Part shown: positions 7,404-13,450 of the stretch, in pieces | Numbering within the stretch: position 1 is the first letter of the stretch | Layout: every line of letters begins with the position of its first letter | Virus record (IMG/VR): IMGVR_UViG_3300035661_000018 | Location: 1 to 64,000 of that record | DNA: 64,000 nt | Reading direction: 5' to 3' (one strand) | Source of the DNA: a virus | Program-made: the position numbers and the translations under genes | Notes under the pieces: generated by a model | The model's input: the letters and a program-made list of their open reading frames with translations, nothing else | What the model was told of the DNA's origin: nothing | Databases searched by the model: none

Positions 7404-7476
7404 ATGAGGTAGCTCAGAGAAAGAGTACCTGTCTGCAAAGCAGGAAGTCGTAGGTTGAAGTCCTACCCTCATCTCA
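7404..7476 (+). tRNA. tRNA-Cys (GCA), second copy
   Basis: Perfect acceptor GATGAGG/CCTCATC, loop CTGCAAA, U73, 3' end T-CA. The sequence differs widely from the first Cys gene, so it is not a recent duplicate. Confidence 0.88.
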
Positions 7477-7477
7477 A

Positions 7478-7576
7478 AATCACAGAGTCCATGTGGGACG
7501 TTCCTTGCATCTTGGAGTGAGGCGAGGAAAGTAGGTTTAGGTGGGCACACTCCACAGCCTAGACTGAACTGTGATT
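7478..7576 (+). ncRNA. structured RNA closed by AATCACAG/CTGTGATT
   Basis: A perfect 8-bp closing stem. Inside are GTCC/GGGAC, TTCCT/AGGAA and GTGGG/CTCCAC helices. It has no ORF and lies between two tRNAs. Class unknown. Confidence 0.6.
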
Positions 7577-7580
7577 CTTA

Positions 7581-7652
7581 CGTGGTGAAGCTAAATGGTC
7601 AGGCAGCAGTTTCATAAGCTGTGTATAGTGGGTTCGATTCCCACCACCACGA
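7581..7652 (+). tRNA. tRNA-Met or tRNA-Ile2 (CAT)
   Basis: Acceptor CGTGGTG/CACCACG perfect, stem GCAGT/GCTGT with two G-U pairs, loop TTCATAA. It lacks the initiator C1-A72 mismatch. After A73 comes CGG, so neither CA nor CCA is encoded. Confidence 0.8.
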
Positions 7653-7757
7653 CGGAGGACTTGCCGGTTGGAAACGACCGCTGTATGTGGAAGATCATCC
7701 CGCGTCAGGGATGCCATGTATATCCAACAGACCTGTCGAAGCAAGATACAGCAGGTC
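7653..7757 (+). ncRNA. structured spacer between tRNAs
   Basis: A 105-base gap with hairpins CGGT/ACCG and GACCTGT/ACAG-CAGGTC (about 7729-7756). No ORF; class unknown. Confidence 0.35.
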
Positions 7758-7761
7758 CCTT

Positions 7762-7834
7762 AGGACGCCTGTGGGCTACAGACAGAGAACTCCAAATCCT
7801 CTAGTGCACAGTTCGACTCTGTGGCGTCCTGCCA
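7762..7834 (+). tRNA. tRNA-Trp (CCA)
   Basis: Perfect acceptor AGGACGC/GCGTCCT, loop CTCCAAA, G73 and encoded CCA, as in bacterial tRNA-Trp. One A-C in the anticodon stem. Confidence 0.88.
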
Positions 7835-7836
7835 AT

Positions 7837-7875
7837 AGGTCATTAGTGTAACGGCAACATTACGGTCTCACATCA
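7837..7875 (+). pseudogene. 5' half of a tRNA
   Basis: Acceptor strand AGGTCAT, D arm (AGTGT/ACATT) and the start of an anticodon arm are present, then the sequence breaks at a late promoter and GIY-YIG gene. The matching 3' half is not found after that gene. Confidence 0.6.
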
Positions 7876-7881
7876 TAAATA
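7874..7881 (+). promoter_or_regulatory. T4-type late promoter
   Basis: CATAAATA, 16 bases before the GIY-YIG ATG, with GGAG between. Confidence 0.7.
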
Positions 7882-7896
7882 CGCGATGGAGACATT

Positions 7897-8535
7897 ATGA
7901 TTACACTCTACATCAAAACACACAACGTAACAGGTCTTAAATATTTTGGCAAAACGGGATCCGCGGATCCATATAAGTACCATGGATCTGGGAAGTATTG
8001 GAAACGTCACATTGCAGTTCACGGATATGATGTCACTACGGAAATCATTGGGCAATTTGAGGATTTACAAGAATGTTCTCGAATCGCCTTGAAGTTCAGT
8101 GAAGACCATCAAATCGCAACTTCCGATTTGTGGGCTAACTTCAAGGCAGAGAATGGACTAGACGGCGGATTTGCTCACTTAAACGATGGATCAGAAGCGC
8201 ATCGTACACGGTGTGTTAGAGCAGGTAAGCGATCACAGGAATTACATCCAGAAATTAAAGAGAACTTAGTCCCAACGACTGCCGCTACTGCCGCTCTGGG
8301 TACGGCAACAAAATTGAATAAATATGGGACGTCTTACTTTTCAGACATCGCTAAATATGAAAAAACAGCCGAACATAGACAAAAATTAGCCGAACAATCA
8401 CGGGGTAATGGTGCAGGTAAAGCAAATAAAGGCTTAGTTCGATCTAAGATCGAATGCCCCCATTGTGGTAAACTAGGTGCAAATAATGTGATGAGCAGGT
8501 TTCACCTAAACAACTGCAAAAAACGTTCAACATAG
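7897..8535 (+). CDS. GIY-YIG-type homing endonuclease
   Basis: A 212-residue protein. The start LYIKTHNVTGLKYFGKTG fits a divergent GIY-YIG module, followed by YKYHGSGKYWKRHI, the pattern of phage Seg-like nucleases. The C-terminus has a zinc motif (CPHCGK...H...C). It follows a truncated tRNA and its TAG stop overlaps the first bases of the next tRNA. A typical tRNA-array mobile endonuclease. Confidence 0.85.
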   Translation: MITLYIKTHNVTGLKYFGKTGSADPYKYHGSGKYWKRHIAVHGYDVTTEIIGQFEDLQECSRIALKFSEDHQIATSDLWANFKAENGLDGGFAHLNDGSEAHRTRCVRAGKRSQELHPEIKENLVPTTAATAALGTATKLNKYGTSYFSDIAKYEKTAEHRQKLAEQSRGNGAGKANKGLVRSKIECPHCGKLGANNVMSRFHLNNCKKRST

Positions 8536-8608
8536 GAATATAGCTCAATTGGCAGAGCGTTGGTCTCCAAAACCAAAGGTTGTAAGTTCGAGTCTGTGCG
8601 AACCTGCA
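8534..8608 (+). tRNA. tRNA-Trp (CCA)-like, mismatched 3' half
   Basis: D arm, stem TTGGT/ACCAA and loop CTCCAAA are good. The T stem and acceptor do not pair well (AGGAATA against CGAACCT), as if two tRNAs were joined. 3' end G-CA. Confidence 0.55.
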
Positions 8609-8615
8609 AATTTAA

Positions 8616-8690
8616 GCCGCTTTGGTACAGCTGGTGCGTACAGGAGCTTGAAACCCTTCAGGTCACGGTTCGATTCCGTGAGGTGGCACA
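8616..8690 (+). tRNA. tRNA, probably Phe (GAA)
   Basis: Acceptor GCCGCTT/AGGTGGC and T arm pair well. By position the loop is TTGAAAC (GAA), with one C-C mismatch in the stem; the shifted reading TGA (Ser) is unlikely because the variable region is short. 3' end A-CA. Confidence 0.6.
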
Positions 8691-8692
8691 TA

Positions 8693-8700
8693 GATAAATA
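8693..8700 (+). promoter_or_regulatory. T4-type late promoter
   Basis: GATAAATA, upstream of an HNH gene and of a second late promoter. Confidence 0.5.
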
Positions 8701-8713
8701 GTAGTACAACACC

Positions 8714-8752
8714 GCCCAGGTGGACAAATCTGGTAAATATGCCGTAACCTGG
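8714..8752 (+). pseudogene. 5' half of a tRNA (Leu-like)
   Basis: GCCCAGG then a D-arm-like stretch (CAAATCTGGTAAA), cut off by a late promoter and HNH gene. No matching 3' half follows. Confidence 0.4.
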
Positions 8753-8760
8753 TATAAATA
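8753..8760 (+). promoter_or_regulatory. consensus T4-type late promoter
   Basis: Exact TATAAATA only 8 bases before the HNH ATG, so the message would have almost no leader. Confidence 0.75.
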
Positions 8761-8768
8761 TGTTTACC

Positions 8769-9239
8769 ATGAAATACACCGAAGCACTCCTTCAACCTCT
8801 CGTTGAACAAACAAACACGTACTCAGGGTTGGCTAGATTGTTGAACCTAGCACCCGTGGGAAGCACAGTAACATATCTAAGAAAACGATGTGAACTGTTA
8901 GGATTAAATGTAAGTCATTTTGTTGGCCAAGCTTCCAATAAAGGAAAACCCTCTTTCAACAAGAAATCGGTAGAAGAAATCTTGGTGTTAGGTAAACAGC
9001 TAGATCGCCGAGCTGAGCGGCATCAGCTGATGCGAGCTCCATTGGAGCTTGGTATAGAATACAAATGTGCCGAGTGCACCATCCATAATGTGTGGAATGG
9101 CAAGCCATTAACACTTCAAATTGATCATATCAACGGCCAATATTGGGATAACAGAATAGAAAATCTAAGGTTCCTGTGTCCTAACTGTCACACACAGACG
9201 GTTACGTGGGGAACGCAAAACATTGGGCGTGTGGCGTAG
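8769..9239 (+). CDS. HNH endonuclease ending inside a tRNA
   Basis: A 156-residue protein (an ATG at 8760 lies within the promoter). The N-terminal half is a helical DNA-binding region (YSGLARLLNLAPVGSTVTYL). The HNH core is YKCAECTIHNVWNGKPL, LQIDHING, NRIENLRFLCPNCHTQT. The last codons and TAG lie in the next tRNA. The frame is intact, unlike several relatives here. Confidence 0.88.
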   Translation: MKYTEALLQPLVEQTNTYSGLARLLNLAPVGSTVTYLRKRCELLGLNVSHFVGQASNKGKPSFNKKSVEEILVLGKQLDRRAERHQLMRAPLELGIEYKCAECTIHNVWNGKPLTLQIDHINGQYWDNRIENLRFLCPNCHTQTVTWGTQNIGRVA

Positions 9240-9300
9240 TAGGTAACCGTATTCGTCTCAAACACGAAGTCCTGAGGGTTCGAGTCCCTCCATGCCCACA
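9225..9300 (+). tRNA. tRNA, anticodon CAA (Leu), short variable arm
   Basis: Acceptor GGGCGTG/CATGCCC, stem TTCGT/ACGAA, loop CTCAAAC. The 5-base variable region is not typical of leucine. 3' end A-CA. The HNH stop codon lies in its D region. Confidence 0.75.
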
Positions 9301-9304
9301 ACTT

Positions 9305-9401
9305 GTCGTTGTAGCTCAATGGTAGAGCGCGAAACTGACGCTTTCGGCGTGAAGTTCCCTTTCAAGGCGGAGATGGTGGCTCAATTCCACCCAACAACAC
9401 A
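9305..9401 (+). tRNA. tRNA-Val-like (GAC) with a long inserted variable region
   Basis: The D arm, stem CGAAA/TTTCG and loop CTGACGC (GAC) are good, and the acceptor pairs with one mismatch. Between them and the T stem are about 28 bases that look like the anticodon arm of a Glu tRNA (CCCTTTCAAGGCGGAG). The gene looks like a fusion of two tRNAs. Confidence 0.55.
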
Positions 9402-9407
9402 AACAAT

Positions 9408-9490
9408 GCCCCCGTGGTAAATGCAAATTTGGCACAGCTACTACGTTTAGACCGTGGACTTTTGTCGGTTCGAATCCGACCGGGGGTACA
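9408..9490 (+). tRNA. tRNA-Leu (TAG)
   Basis: Acceptor GCCCCCG/CGGGGGT, loop TTTAGAC, longer variable arm, 3' end A-CA. Confidence 0.88.
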
Positions 9491-9497
9491 AAACTAA

Positions 9498-9887
9498 TCA
9501 ACCCAACACCGACGGCAACTGAATATCGTGCCAGTTGATTCCAGCCTTAGTCATCTTACGGCGAAGCGTAGTCTGTTGTCGTCGAAGGCTAATACGCTCA
9601 GCAACCAATTGGTGCATAGTGCTGCTGATTCGAGCAGCAACGGGGTCAGCTTTATCGTAGTACAAGCCGCACTCACTGCAGCGAGCGGTAATCGAAGTTG
9701 CTAAGTTAGGCCTAGCAAAGAAGTGCTTACCGCGATTTAGCAATGAGCTAGCTTTCAGCATCAAGTGATGAACGTACTTAGACAGGTCAGCATCGGTCTG
9801 GGAGACAGCAAGGTACCGATCGACCAATCGGTTGTGATCAATTGGTGGAAGTTCATCAAACGGTGAGGCAATTTCGATCAGTAGCAT
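9498..9887 (-). CDS. late protein with LIE / PFDELP N-terminus
   Basis: A 129-residue protein starting at the ATG at 9887, 18 bases past a late promoter. The N-terminus MLLIEIASPFDELPP shares the (L/I)xE plus PFxELP pattern with four other leftward genes at 13-17.5 kb. T4 gp21 cuts internal head proteins after (L/I)xE, so this may be an internal virion protein. A possible metal site is CSECGLYYD. The body is helical; no further family recognised. It interrupts the rightward tRNA array. Confidence 0.75.
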   Translation of the reverse strand: MLLIEIASPFDELPPIDHNRLVDRYLAVSQTDADLSKYVHHLMLKASSLLNRGKHFFARPNLATSITARCSECGLYYDKADPVAARISSTMHQLVAERISLRRQQTTLRRKMTKAGINWHDIQLPSVLG

Positions 9888-9905
9888 GACGCGGTCCAAA
9901 GACAG

Positions 9906-9913
9906 TATTTATC
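9906..9913 (-). promoter_or_regulatory. T4-type late promoter (leftward)
   Basis: GATAAATA on the minus strand before the 9887 start. Confidence 0.7.
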
Positions 9914-9967
9914 GAGCGGCTAGTTGACGGGTAACACTTAACATAGGACAATCTGAAAACGGTGAAA

Positions 9968-10147
9968 ATGAACACAAATATTTGGAAACTAGATCTGCTT
10001 GATGTCGCAGTCGACATGGAGTTGCCGAGTGAAGCCTTGTGTAGGAAATTAAGTGAACTAATCACTGACATTGAGGCGTTGTACCGACCTGAAGAACTTC
10101 ACAAGGAGTGGGTTGAAGCGTTTGAAGCTGGCGTATATGACGACTAA
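9968..10147 (+). CDS. small acidic hypothetical protein
   Basis: A 59-residue ORF from ATG 9968 (GTG 9962 is also possible; GGTG precedes). Acidic and helical (LPSEALCRKLSELITDIEAL). No family recognised. Confidence 0.55.
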   Translation: MNTNIWKLDLLDVAVDMELPSEALCRKLSELITDIEALYRPEELHKEWVEAFEAGVYDD

Positions 10148-10156
10148 ATAGAGCAT

Positions 10157-10244
10157 GGAAGGTTGTGTATCTGGTGATACAACTAACTTGGAAAGTTAGT
10201 CCGCTTGTGATGAACAGGCGACGGTTCGACTCCGTATCCTTCCT
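10157..10244 (+). tRNA. tRNA-Ser (GGA)
   Basis: Stem CTAAC/GTTAG with loop TTGGAAA and a long variable arm. Acceptor GGAAGG/CCTTCC. After T73 comes CTG, so no CA or CCA. Confidence 0.85.
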
Positions 10245-10251
10245 CTGATTT

Positions 10252-10325
10252 GTTGCGTAGTAAACAGTTACTTCAATTCTGGAAAAATTGAGTGGACGGT
10301 TCGATTCCGTTTTAATGGTGGGCCA
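10252..10325 (+). pseudogene. tRNA remnant with GGA anticodon arm
   Basis: Stem CAATT/AATTG with loop CTGGAAA and a T arm (GACGG/CCGTT) are intact, but the two acceptor strands do not pair. Confidence 0.55.
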
Positions 10326-10364
10326 ACTTTGTTCTCTGTTTGCGACTTCATCTCAAATCAATAT

Positions 10365-10440
10365 CGGAGTGTAGCGCAGTCTGGTAGCGCATCTGCTTTG
10401 GGAGCAGAGGGTCCAAGGTTCGAATCCTTGTACTCCGACA
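10365..10440 (+). tRNA. tRNA-Pro (TGG)
   Basis: A canonical proline tRNA: acceptor CGGAGTG/TACTCCG, stem TCTGC/GCAGA, loop TTTGGGA, A73, 3' end A-CA. Confidence 0.95.
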
Positions 10441-10442
10441 GT

Positions 10443-10535
10443 ACGTGCTGAGGTAGCTCTTCAGCTAGGAGTTCAGAGCATTCCGAACGAACCGCTTAGC
10501 TGGCGGCAAAGCTCCGATCAGGTGTAAGGCCTGTC
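10443..10535 (+). ncRNA. structured RNA between tRNAs
   Basis: Helices GCTGA/TCAGC, CCGC/GCGG and CAGG/CCTG occur in a row in a 93-base gap with no ORF. Class unknown. Confidence 0.4.
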
Positions 10536-10538
10536 CAT

Positions 10539-10614
10539 GCGGGTAAAGTGTTTACGGTTACACGTCAGTCTTCCAAACTGAAATACTAGGGTTCGAATCC
10601 CTGTACCCGCTCCA
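10539..10614 (+). tRNA. tRNA-Gly (TCC)
   Basis: Perfect acceptor GCGGGTA/TACCCGC, stem TCAGT/ACTGA, loop CTTCCAA, encoded CCA. Confidence 0.95.
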
Positions 10615-10617
10615 AAA

Positions 10618-10755
10618 AGAATTGTGTTTCGCGACACAAAAGGTAGACAGAACGCGCTCGAGAGCTAGTAAGTCTACATCGCTTGGCGCTAGACCGTTAA
10701 TCTAGCGCCAAGAGCATACAGGTTGGTAGGCATATCAACTGCGAGTATGCACCTT
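10618..10755 (+). ncRNA. RNA of four tandem hairpins
   Basis: TTGTGT/ACACAA, GTAGAC/GTCTAC, a perfect 12-bp hairpin at 10682-10712 and GCATAC/GTATGC follow one another with little spacer and no ORF. The order and perfection of the stems suggest a folded RNA rather than chance. Confidence 0.65.
10682..10712 (+). other. 12-bp perfect hairpin with an Asn-anticodon-like loop
   Basis: CTTGGCGCTAGA pairs exactly with TCTAGCGCCAAG. The 7-base loop CCGTTAA matches an Asn anticodon loop (CTGTTAA) except for C33. No T run follows, so it is not a normal terminator. Confidence 0.6.
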
Positions 10756-10829
10756 CAGGGTAGGAGGCGTGTGGTAGCCGATGACGTCCGGAGCGTTGTA
10801 GTCCTGGTTCAACTCCAGGTACCCTGACA
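10756..10829 (+). tRNA. tRNA-like, anticodon position CGG (Pro?) with C33
   Basis: Acceptor CAGGGTA/TACCCTG and T arm are perfect; the anticodon stem equals that of the 5087 proline gene. Loop TCCGGAG has C33 in place of U33. 3' end A-CA. Confidence 0.6.
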
Positions 10830-10837
10830 GTTTGTTG

Positions 10838-10970
10838 TTGCATAGTGTAGGATTTCTTCATACTCAAGCAGCGATTTGTGGGTTCGAGTCCCACCTAGTC
10901 GGAAACGGCTAGTAGCCAAATTGGTAAAGGCAGCCGCCTCAAAAAAGCAGCCTGCGCGCCCACATCTCAA
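10838..10970 (+). pseudogene. two broken tRNA remnants
   Basis: A T arm (GTGGG/CCCAC) with a ruined 5' half, then a Leu-like 5' half (CAAATTGGTAAAGGCAG, loop-like CCTCAAAA) without a T arm. Confidence 0.45.
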
Positions 10971-10979
10971 CAAACCATT

Positions 10980-11053
10980 GCCCCCGTAGTTTAGTGGCTA
11001 GAACGCTGCCCTTTCAAGGTGGAGAAGACGGATCGAAACCGTTCGGGGGTACA
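10980..11053 (+). tRNA. tRNA-Glu (TTC), second copy
   Basis: Acceptor GCCCCCG/CGGGGGT, stem CTGCC/GGTGG, loop CTTTCAA, 3' end A-CA. Confidence 0.88.
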
Positions 11054-11070
11054 TAACAATAAGGCCATAT

Positions 11071-11520
11071 ATGGACCAGAAGAAATGGGACTTACATTTC
11101 CTTGAGGAAGCGAAGCTGATCGCTCGCTTGTCGAAAGATCCTAGCACACAAACAGGTGCTGTGATTGTTGCTCCCGATGGGAAGCGAATTGTGTCGAAAG
11201 GCTACAACGGCTTCCCCAGCAAGATGAAAGACACACACGAGTATCTTCATGATCGCGACGAAAAGTATCGCCGGATCATTCATTGCGAAATGAATGCTGC
11301 AATGTTTGCACGAGAGCCACTTGCGGGGTGTACGCTGTACACATACCCTCTAACATCATGCGATCGATGCTTCGTCCACATGCTCCAGTACGGAATCACG
11401 CGCTTTGTCGGCCCGAGGGCGTCTGACGATATCCGCTCTCGCTGGGGTGACGCACTAGACTGGGTTAAGCGTGAAGCTGCTGCAGCAGGCGTCGAAATGG
11501 TTGAATACGATTTCGACTGA
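11071..11520 (+). CDS. dCMP deaminase
   Basis: A 149-residue protein of the zinc-dependent deoxycytidylate deaminase family. Zinc and catalytic residues are visible as IIHCEMNA (His and proton-shuttling Glu, about residues 70-77) and PLTSCDRC (two zinc Cys). Substrate-site residues DPSTQTGAVIV and GYNGFPSKM are typical. It converts dCMP to dUMP for dTMP synthesis. It lies inside the tRNA array between tRNA-Glu and a split tRNA-Arg. Length is normal for the family. Confidence 0.95.
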   Translation: MDQKKWDLHFLEEAKLIARLSKDPSTQTGAVIVAPDGKRIVSKGYNGFPSKMKDTHEYLHDRDEKYRRIIHCEMNAAMFAREPLAGCTLYTYPLTSCDRCFVHMLQYGITRFVGPRASDDIRSRWGDALDWVKREAAAAGVEMVEYDFD

Positions 11521-11525
11521 ACAAT

Positions 11526-11660
11526 TGTGAGATAGTGTAATGGTCAGCACGGTAAAAACACTCTAAGCGATTTTGACTCATCCTCATGGATGCTGCGTAG
11601 TGTCAGAGTTACTTCTCATTATCAGAGACTAGTGTAGGTTCGATTCCTGCTCTCACAACA
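11526..11660 (+). tRNA. tRNA-Arg (TCT) with a 56-base insertion in the anticodon arm
   Basis: Acceptor TGTGAGA/TCTCACA, D arm and T arm are normal. Stem strands GGTAA (11551-11555) and TTATC (11619-11623) flank loop CTTCTCA, but 56 bases (11556-11611) separate the 5' strand from the loop. The insert holds a CATCC/GGATG hairpin. It is far too short for a group I intron. 3' end A-CA. Confidence 0.65.
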
Positions 11661-11671
11661 ATTTTAACCAC

Positions 11672-11729
11672 GGGAATGTGGCAGAAGAATGCACATTCGG
11701 ATGTAGGTTCATATCCTACCATTCCCTCA
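11672..11729 (+). ncRNA. 58-base tRNA-like RNA lacking one arm
   Basis: Perfect acceptor GGGAATG/CATTCCC and T stem GTAGG/CCTAC with T-CA end, but only about 22 bases lie between them, room for one short hairpin. It could be a deleted tRNA or a functional minihelix. Confidence 0.55.
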
Positions 11730-11745
11730 ACATAAGGACATTAAC

Positions 11746-11946
11746 ATGTCTACTTTGAAACAAATGGTCTCTGACGGAAAGCAGGTGACGTTCAGTCACT
11801 TTCGCCGTAACGAACTTTGGTATACCACGGAATGTGGTTTCCAGTTCGCAGTTCCTGTATCTGACGTGGGTGACGCAACATTCAATAGCACAGAAAAAGC
11901 TATGCTTAATGATGCGATACATTCGCAAGCAGCTGGAAGCAAATGA
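11746..11946 (+). CDS. small hypothetical protein
   Basis: A 66-residue ORF with AAGGA before the ATG. The sequence (VTFSHFRRNELWYTTECGFQF) looks like a compact beta-strand domain; similar short proteins are common beside phage tRNA genes, but I cannot name a family. Confidence 0.65.
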   Translation: MSTLKQMVSDGKQVTFSHFRRNELWYTTECGFQFAVPVSDVGDATFNSTEKAMLNDAIHSQAAGSK

Positions 11947-11971
11947 GGCAGGCCGTCAAGGCTAAGATTAT

Positions 11972-12045
11972 TGGGGTGTAGTATAACGGTTAGTACGATG
12001 GGCTCTGACCCCGTAGGACACGGTTCAACTCCGTGCGCCCTTGCA
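11972..12045 (+). tRNA. tRNA-Gln (CTG)
   Basis: Stem ATGGG/CCCGT, loop CTCTGAC. The acceptor has G-U pairs and a T-T end mismatch. 3' end G-CA. Confidence 0.8.
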
Positions 12046-12141
12046 GAATAAACAACACATATTTGTTAACCCTACCTGGGAAGGTAGGAAACTAATGATG
12101 ATTCACCTACAATGAGATTGACTCTCAACTAAGGGAACATC

Positions 12142-12606
12142 ATGTCACTCCTCTCACGAATCAAAGCAGATCAACTGCAGGCCCGTAAGGCCAAAGACAC
12201 CATCCAGGCGTCTCTTCTAACCACACTGATCGGTGAAGCTGAAGCTGTCGGTAAGAACGACGGCAACCGCGAGACCACGGATAGCGAAGTTGTGGCGATG
12301 ATCAAGAAGTTCCTCAAGAACACCAACGAACTGCTTGCTGTCTTTCCGAAGCCGATCCCTGATCACGACCTCAAGCAGATTGCAGCCTGCAACGTTGCCT
12401 CTCAAGAAAAGCTGATTCTTGAGGCGTATCTGCCAACACAATACACCGGCACAGGTCTACAGTCAATCGTTGCTGCCTCAATCCAATTGGTTGGCGCATC
12501 GACAGCTAAGGACATGGGCAAGGTGATGAAGGATCTCAAGACGCGGTATGACGGCCAATACGACGGCAGTGAGGCAAGCAAGGTGATCAAGGAGCTGTTG
12601 CAATGA
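12142..12606 (+). CDS. GatB/YqeY domain protein
   Basis: A 154-residue protein matching the YqeY family along its length: MSLLSRIKADQLQARKAKD, then KNDGNRETTDSEVVAMIKK, EKLILEAYLPTQ and a C-terminal MGKVMKDLK motif. The same helical domain forms the tail of GatB, where it contacts tRNA in the amidotransferase. A tRNA-linked role is plausible next to the tRNA array but not shown. The stop overlaps the start of the next gene. Confidence 0.88.
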   Translation: MSLLSRIKADQLQARKAKDTIQASLLTTLIGEAEAVGKNDGNRETTDSEVVAMIKKFLKNTNELLAVFPKPIPDHDLKQIAACNVASQEKLILEAYLPTQYTGTGLQSIVAASIQLVGASTAKDMGKVMKDLKTRYDGQYDGSEASKVIKELLQ

Positions 12607-12977
12607 CCACCATGACAATCCTCTGGATCATCCTCGGCCTGTTTACGAAGCACCCGATCGTTGACTTCCTGATGCAGGGACCGTTCCAGTACCGCAACAA
12701 GGGAACGTACGGCCATCCAGGTGGGATTCTTCACTCATTCAACCATCTGATCGGTACTCTGCTGGTGCTGGTGTATCCGTGCTCAATTGTCACTGCAGCG
12801 ACGCTTGCCGCAGTTGATGGAGTGGTTCACTACCACATTGATTGGGCAAAAATGAGCCTCAATAAGAAGCTTGGCTGGGGTCCAACAACGCACGAACAAT
12901 TCTGGTGGCTACTCGGCGTAGATCAGTACCTACACGCGATCACTTACATCAGCTTCGCTTTCTATTTGGCAAGCTGA
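12603..12977 (+). CDS. DUF3307-like membrane protein
   Basis: A 124-residue protein with three to four hydrophobic segments and conserved polar residues of DUF3307 (LFTKHPIVDFLMQ near residue 15, HSFNHL near 45, VHYHIDWAK near 77). The start ATG overlaps the YqeY stop. Found in phages and bacteria; biochemical function unknown. Confidence 0.75.
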   Translation: MTTMTILWIILGLFTKHPIVDFLMQGPFQYRNKGTYGHPGGILHSFNHLIGTLLVLVYPCSIVTAATLAAVDGVVHYHIDWAKMSLNKKLGWGPTTHEQFWWLLGVDQYLHAITYISFAFYLAS

Positions 12978-12990
12978 GAAGCGCTGTGTA

Positions 12991-13449
12991 TCATGGAGAA
13001 ACGCCGCGCTTCTCAGCATCCTTCTCTGCCTTCTTTGCCTTCTGCAATCGATTATACGTCTTAACCTCCCACATTATAGCGGGAGCCATGTGCTGTTTCC
13101 ATAGACGCACTAATTTGTCAAACGCAGGAATGTGCTCCTCAGGGAACAATTGCGTCGAGCGCCAGAAAGGACCATCTGGATATTCCAGCTTCGACCGAAT
13201 CTCATCAACCTTCCGTACCGTGCGGTATCTCCAAATGTCTATGTCTTTAGATCCAGGAATTTGGATCTTCTGAGGCACTCTCTTCATTAACGCAGCGATT
13301 CTCAACGAGAGCGCCTCCTCAACTTGGCGTTCACGGTTGCGTGCATCATTCCATTCCCATTGCAGACGACTCATCTCCGTGGAGTATTGGCGAGCGGGGA
13401 TCTCTGCAAATGGATCGTCCGTGGTTTCTGTGAGTTGTTGTAGTCGCAT
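12991..13449 (-). CDS. late protein with LTE / PFAEIP N-terminus
   Basis: A 152-residue, basic, helical protein, third gene of a leftward late operon. The start MRLQQLTETTDDPFAEIP fits the shared pattern: a short hydrophobic stretch, (L/I)xE, then PFAE(L/I)P. The rest is rich in charged helices (WNDARNRERQVEEALS). Suggested internal head protein by analogy with T4 capsid-targeting sequences. Confidence 0.75.
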   Translation of the reverse strand: MRLQQLTETTDDPFAEIPARQYSTEMSRLQWEWNDARNRERQVEEALSLRIAALMKRVPQKIQIPGSKDIDIWRYRTVRKVDEIRSKLEYPDGPFWRSTQLFPEEHIPAFDKLVRLWKQHMAPAIMWEVKTYNRLQKAKKAEKDAEKRGVSP

Positions 13450-13450
13450 A

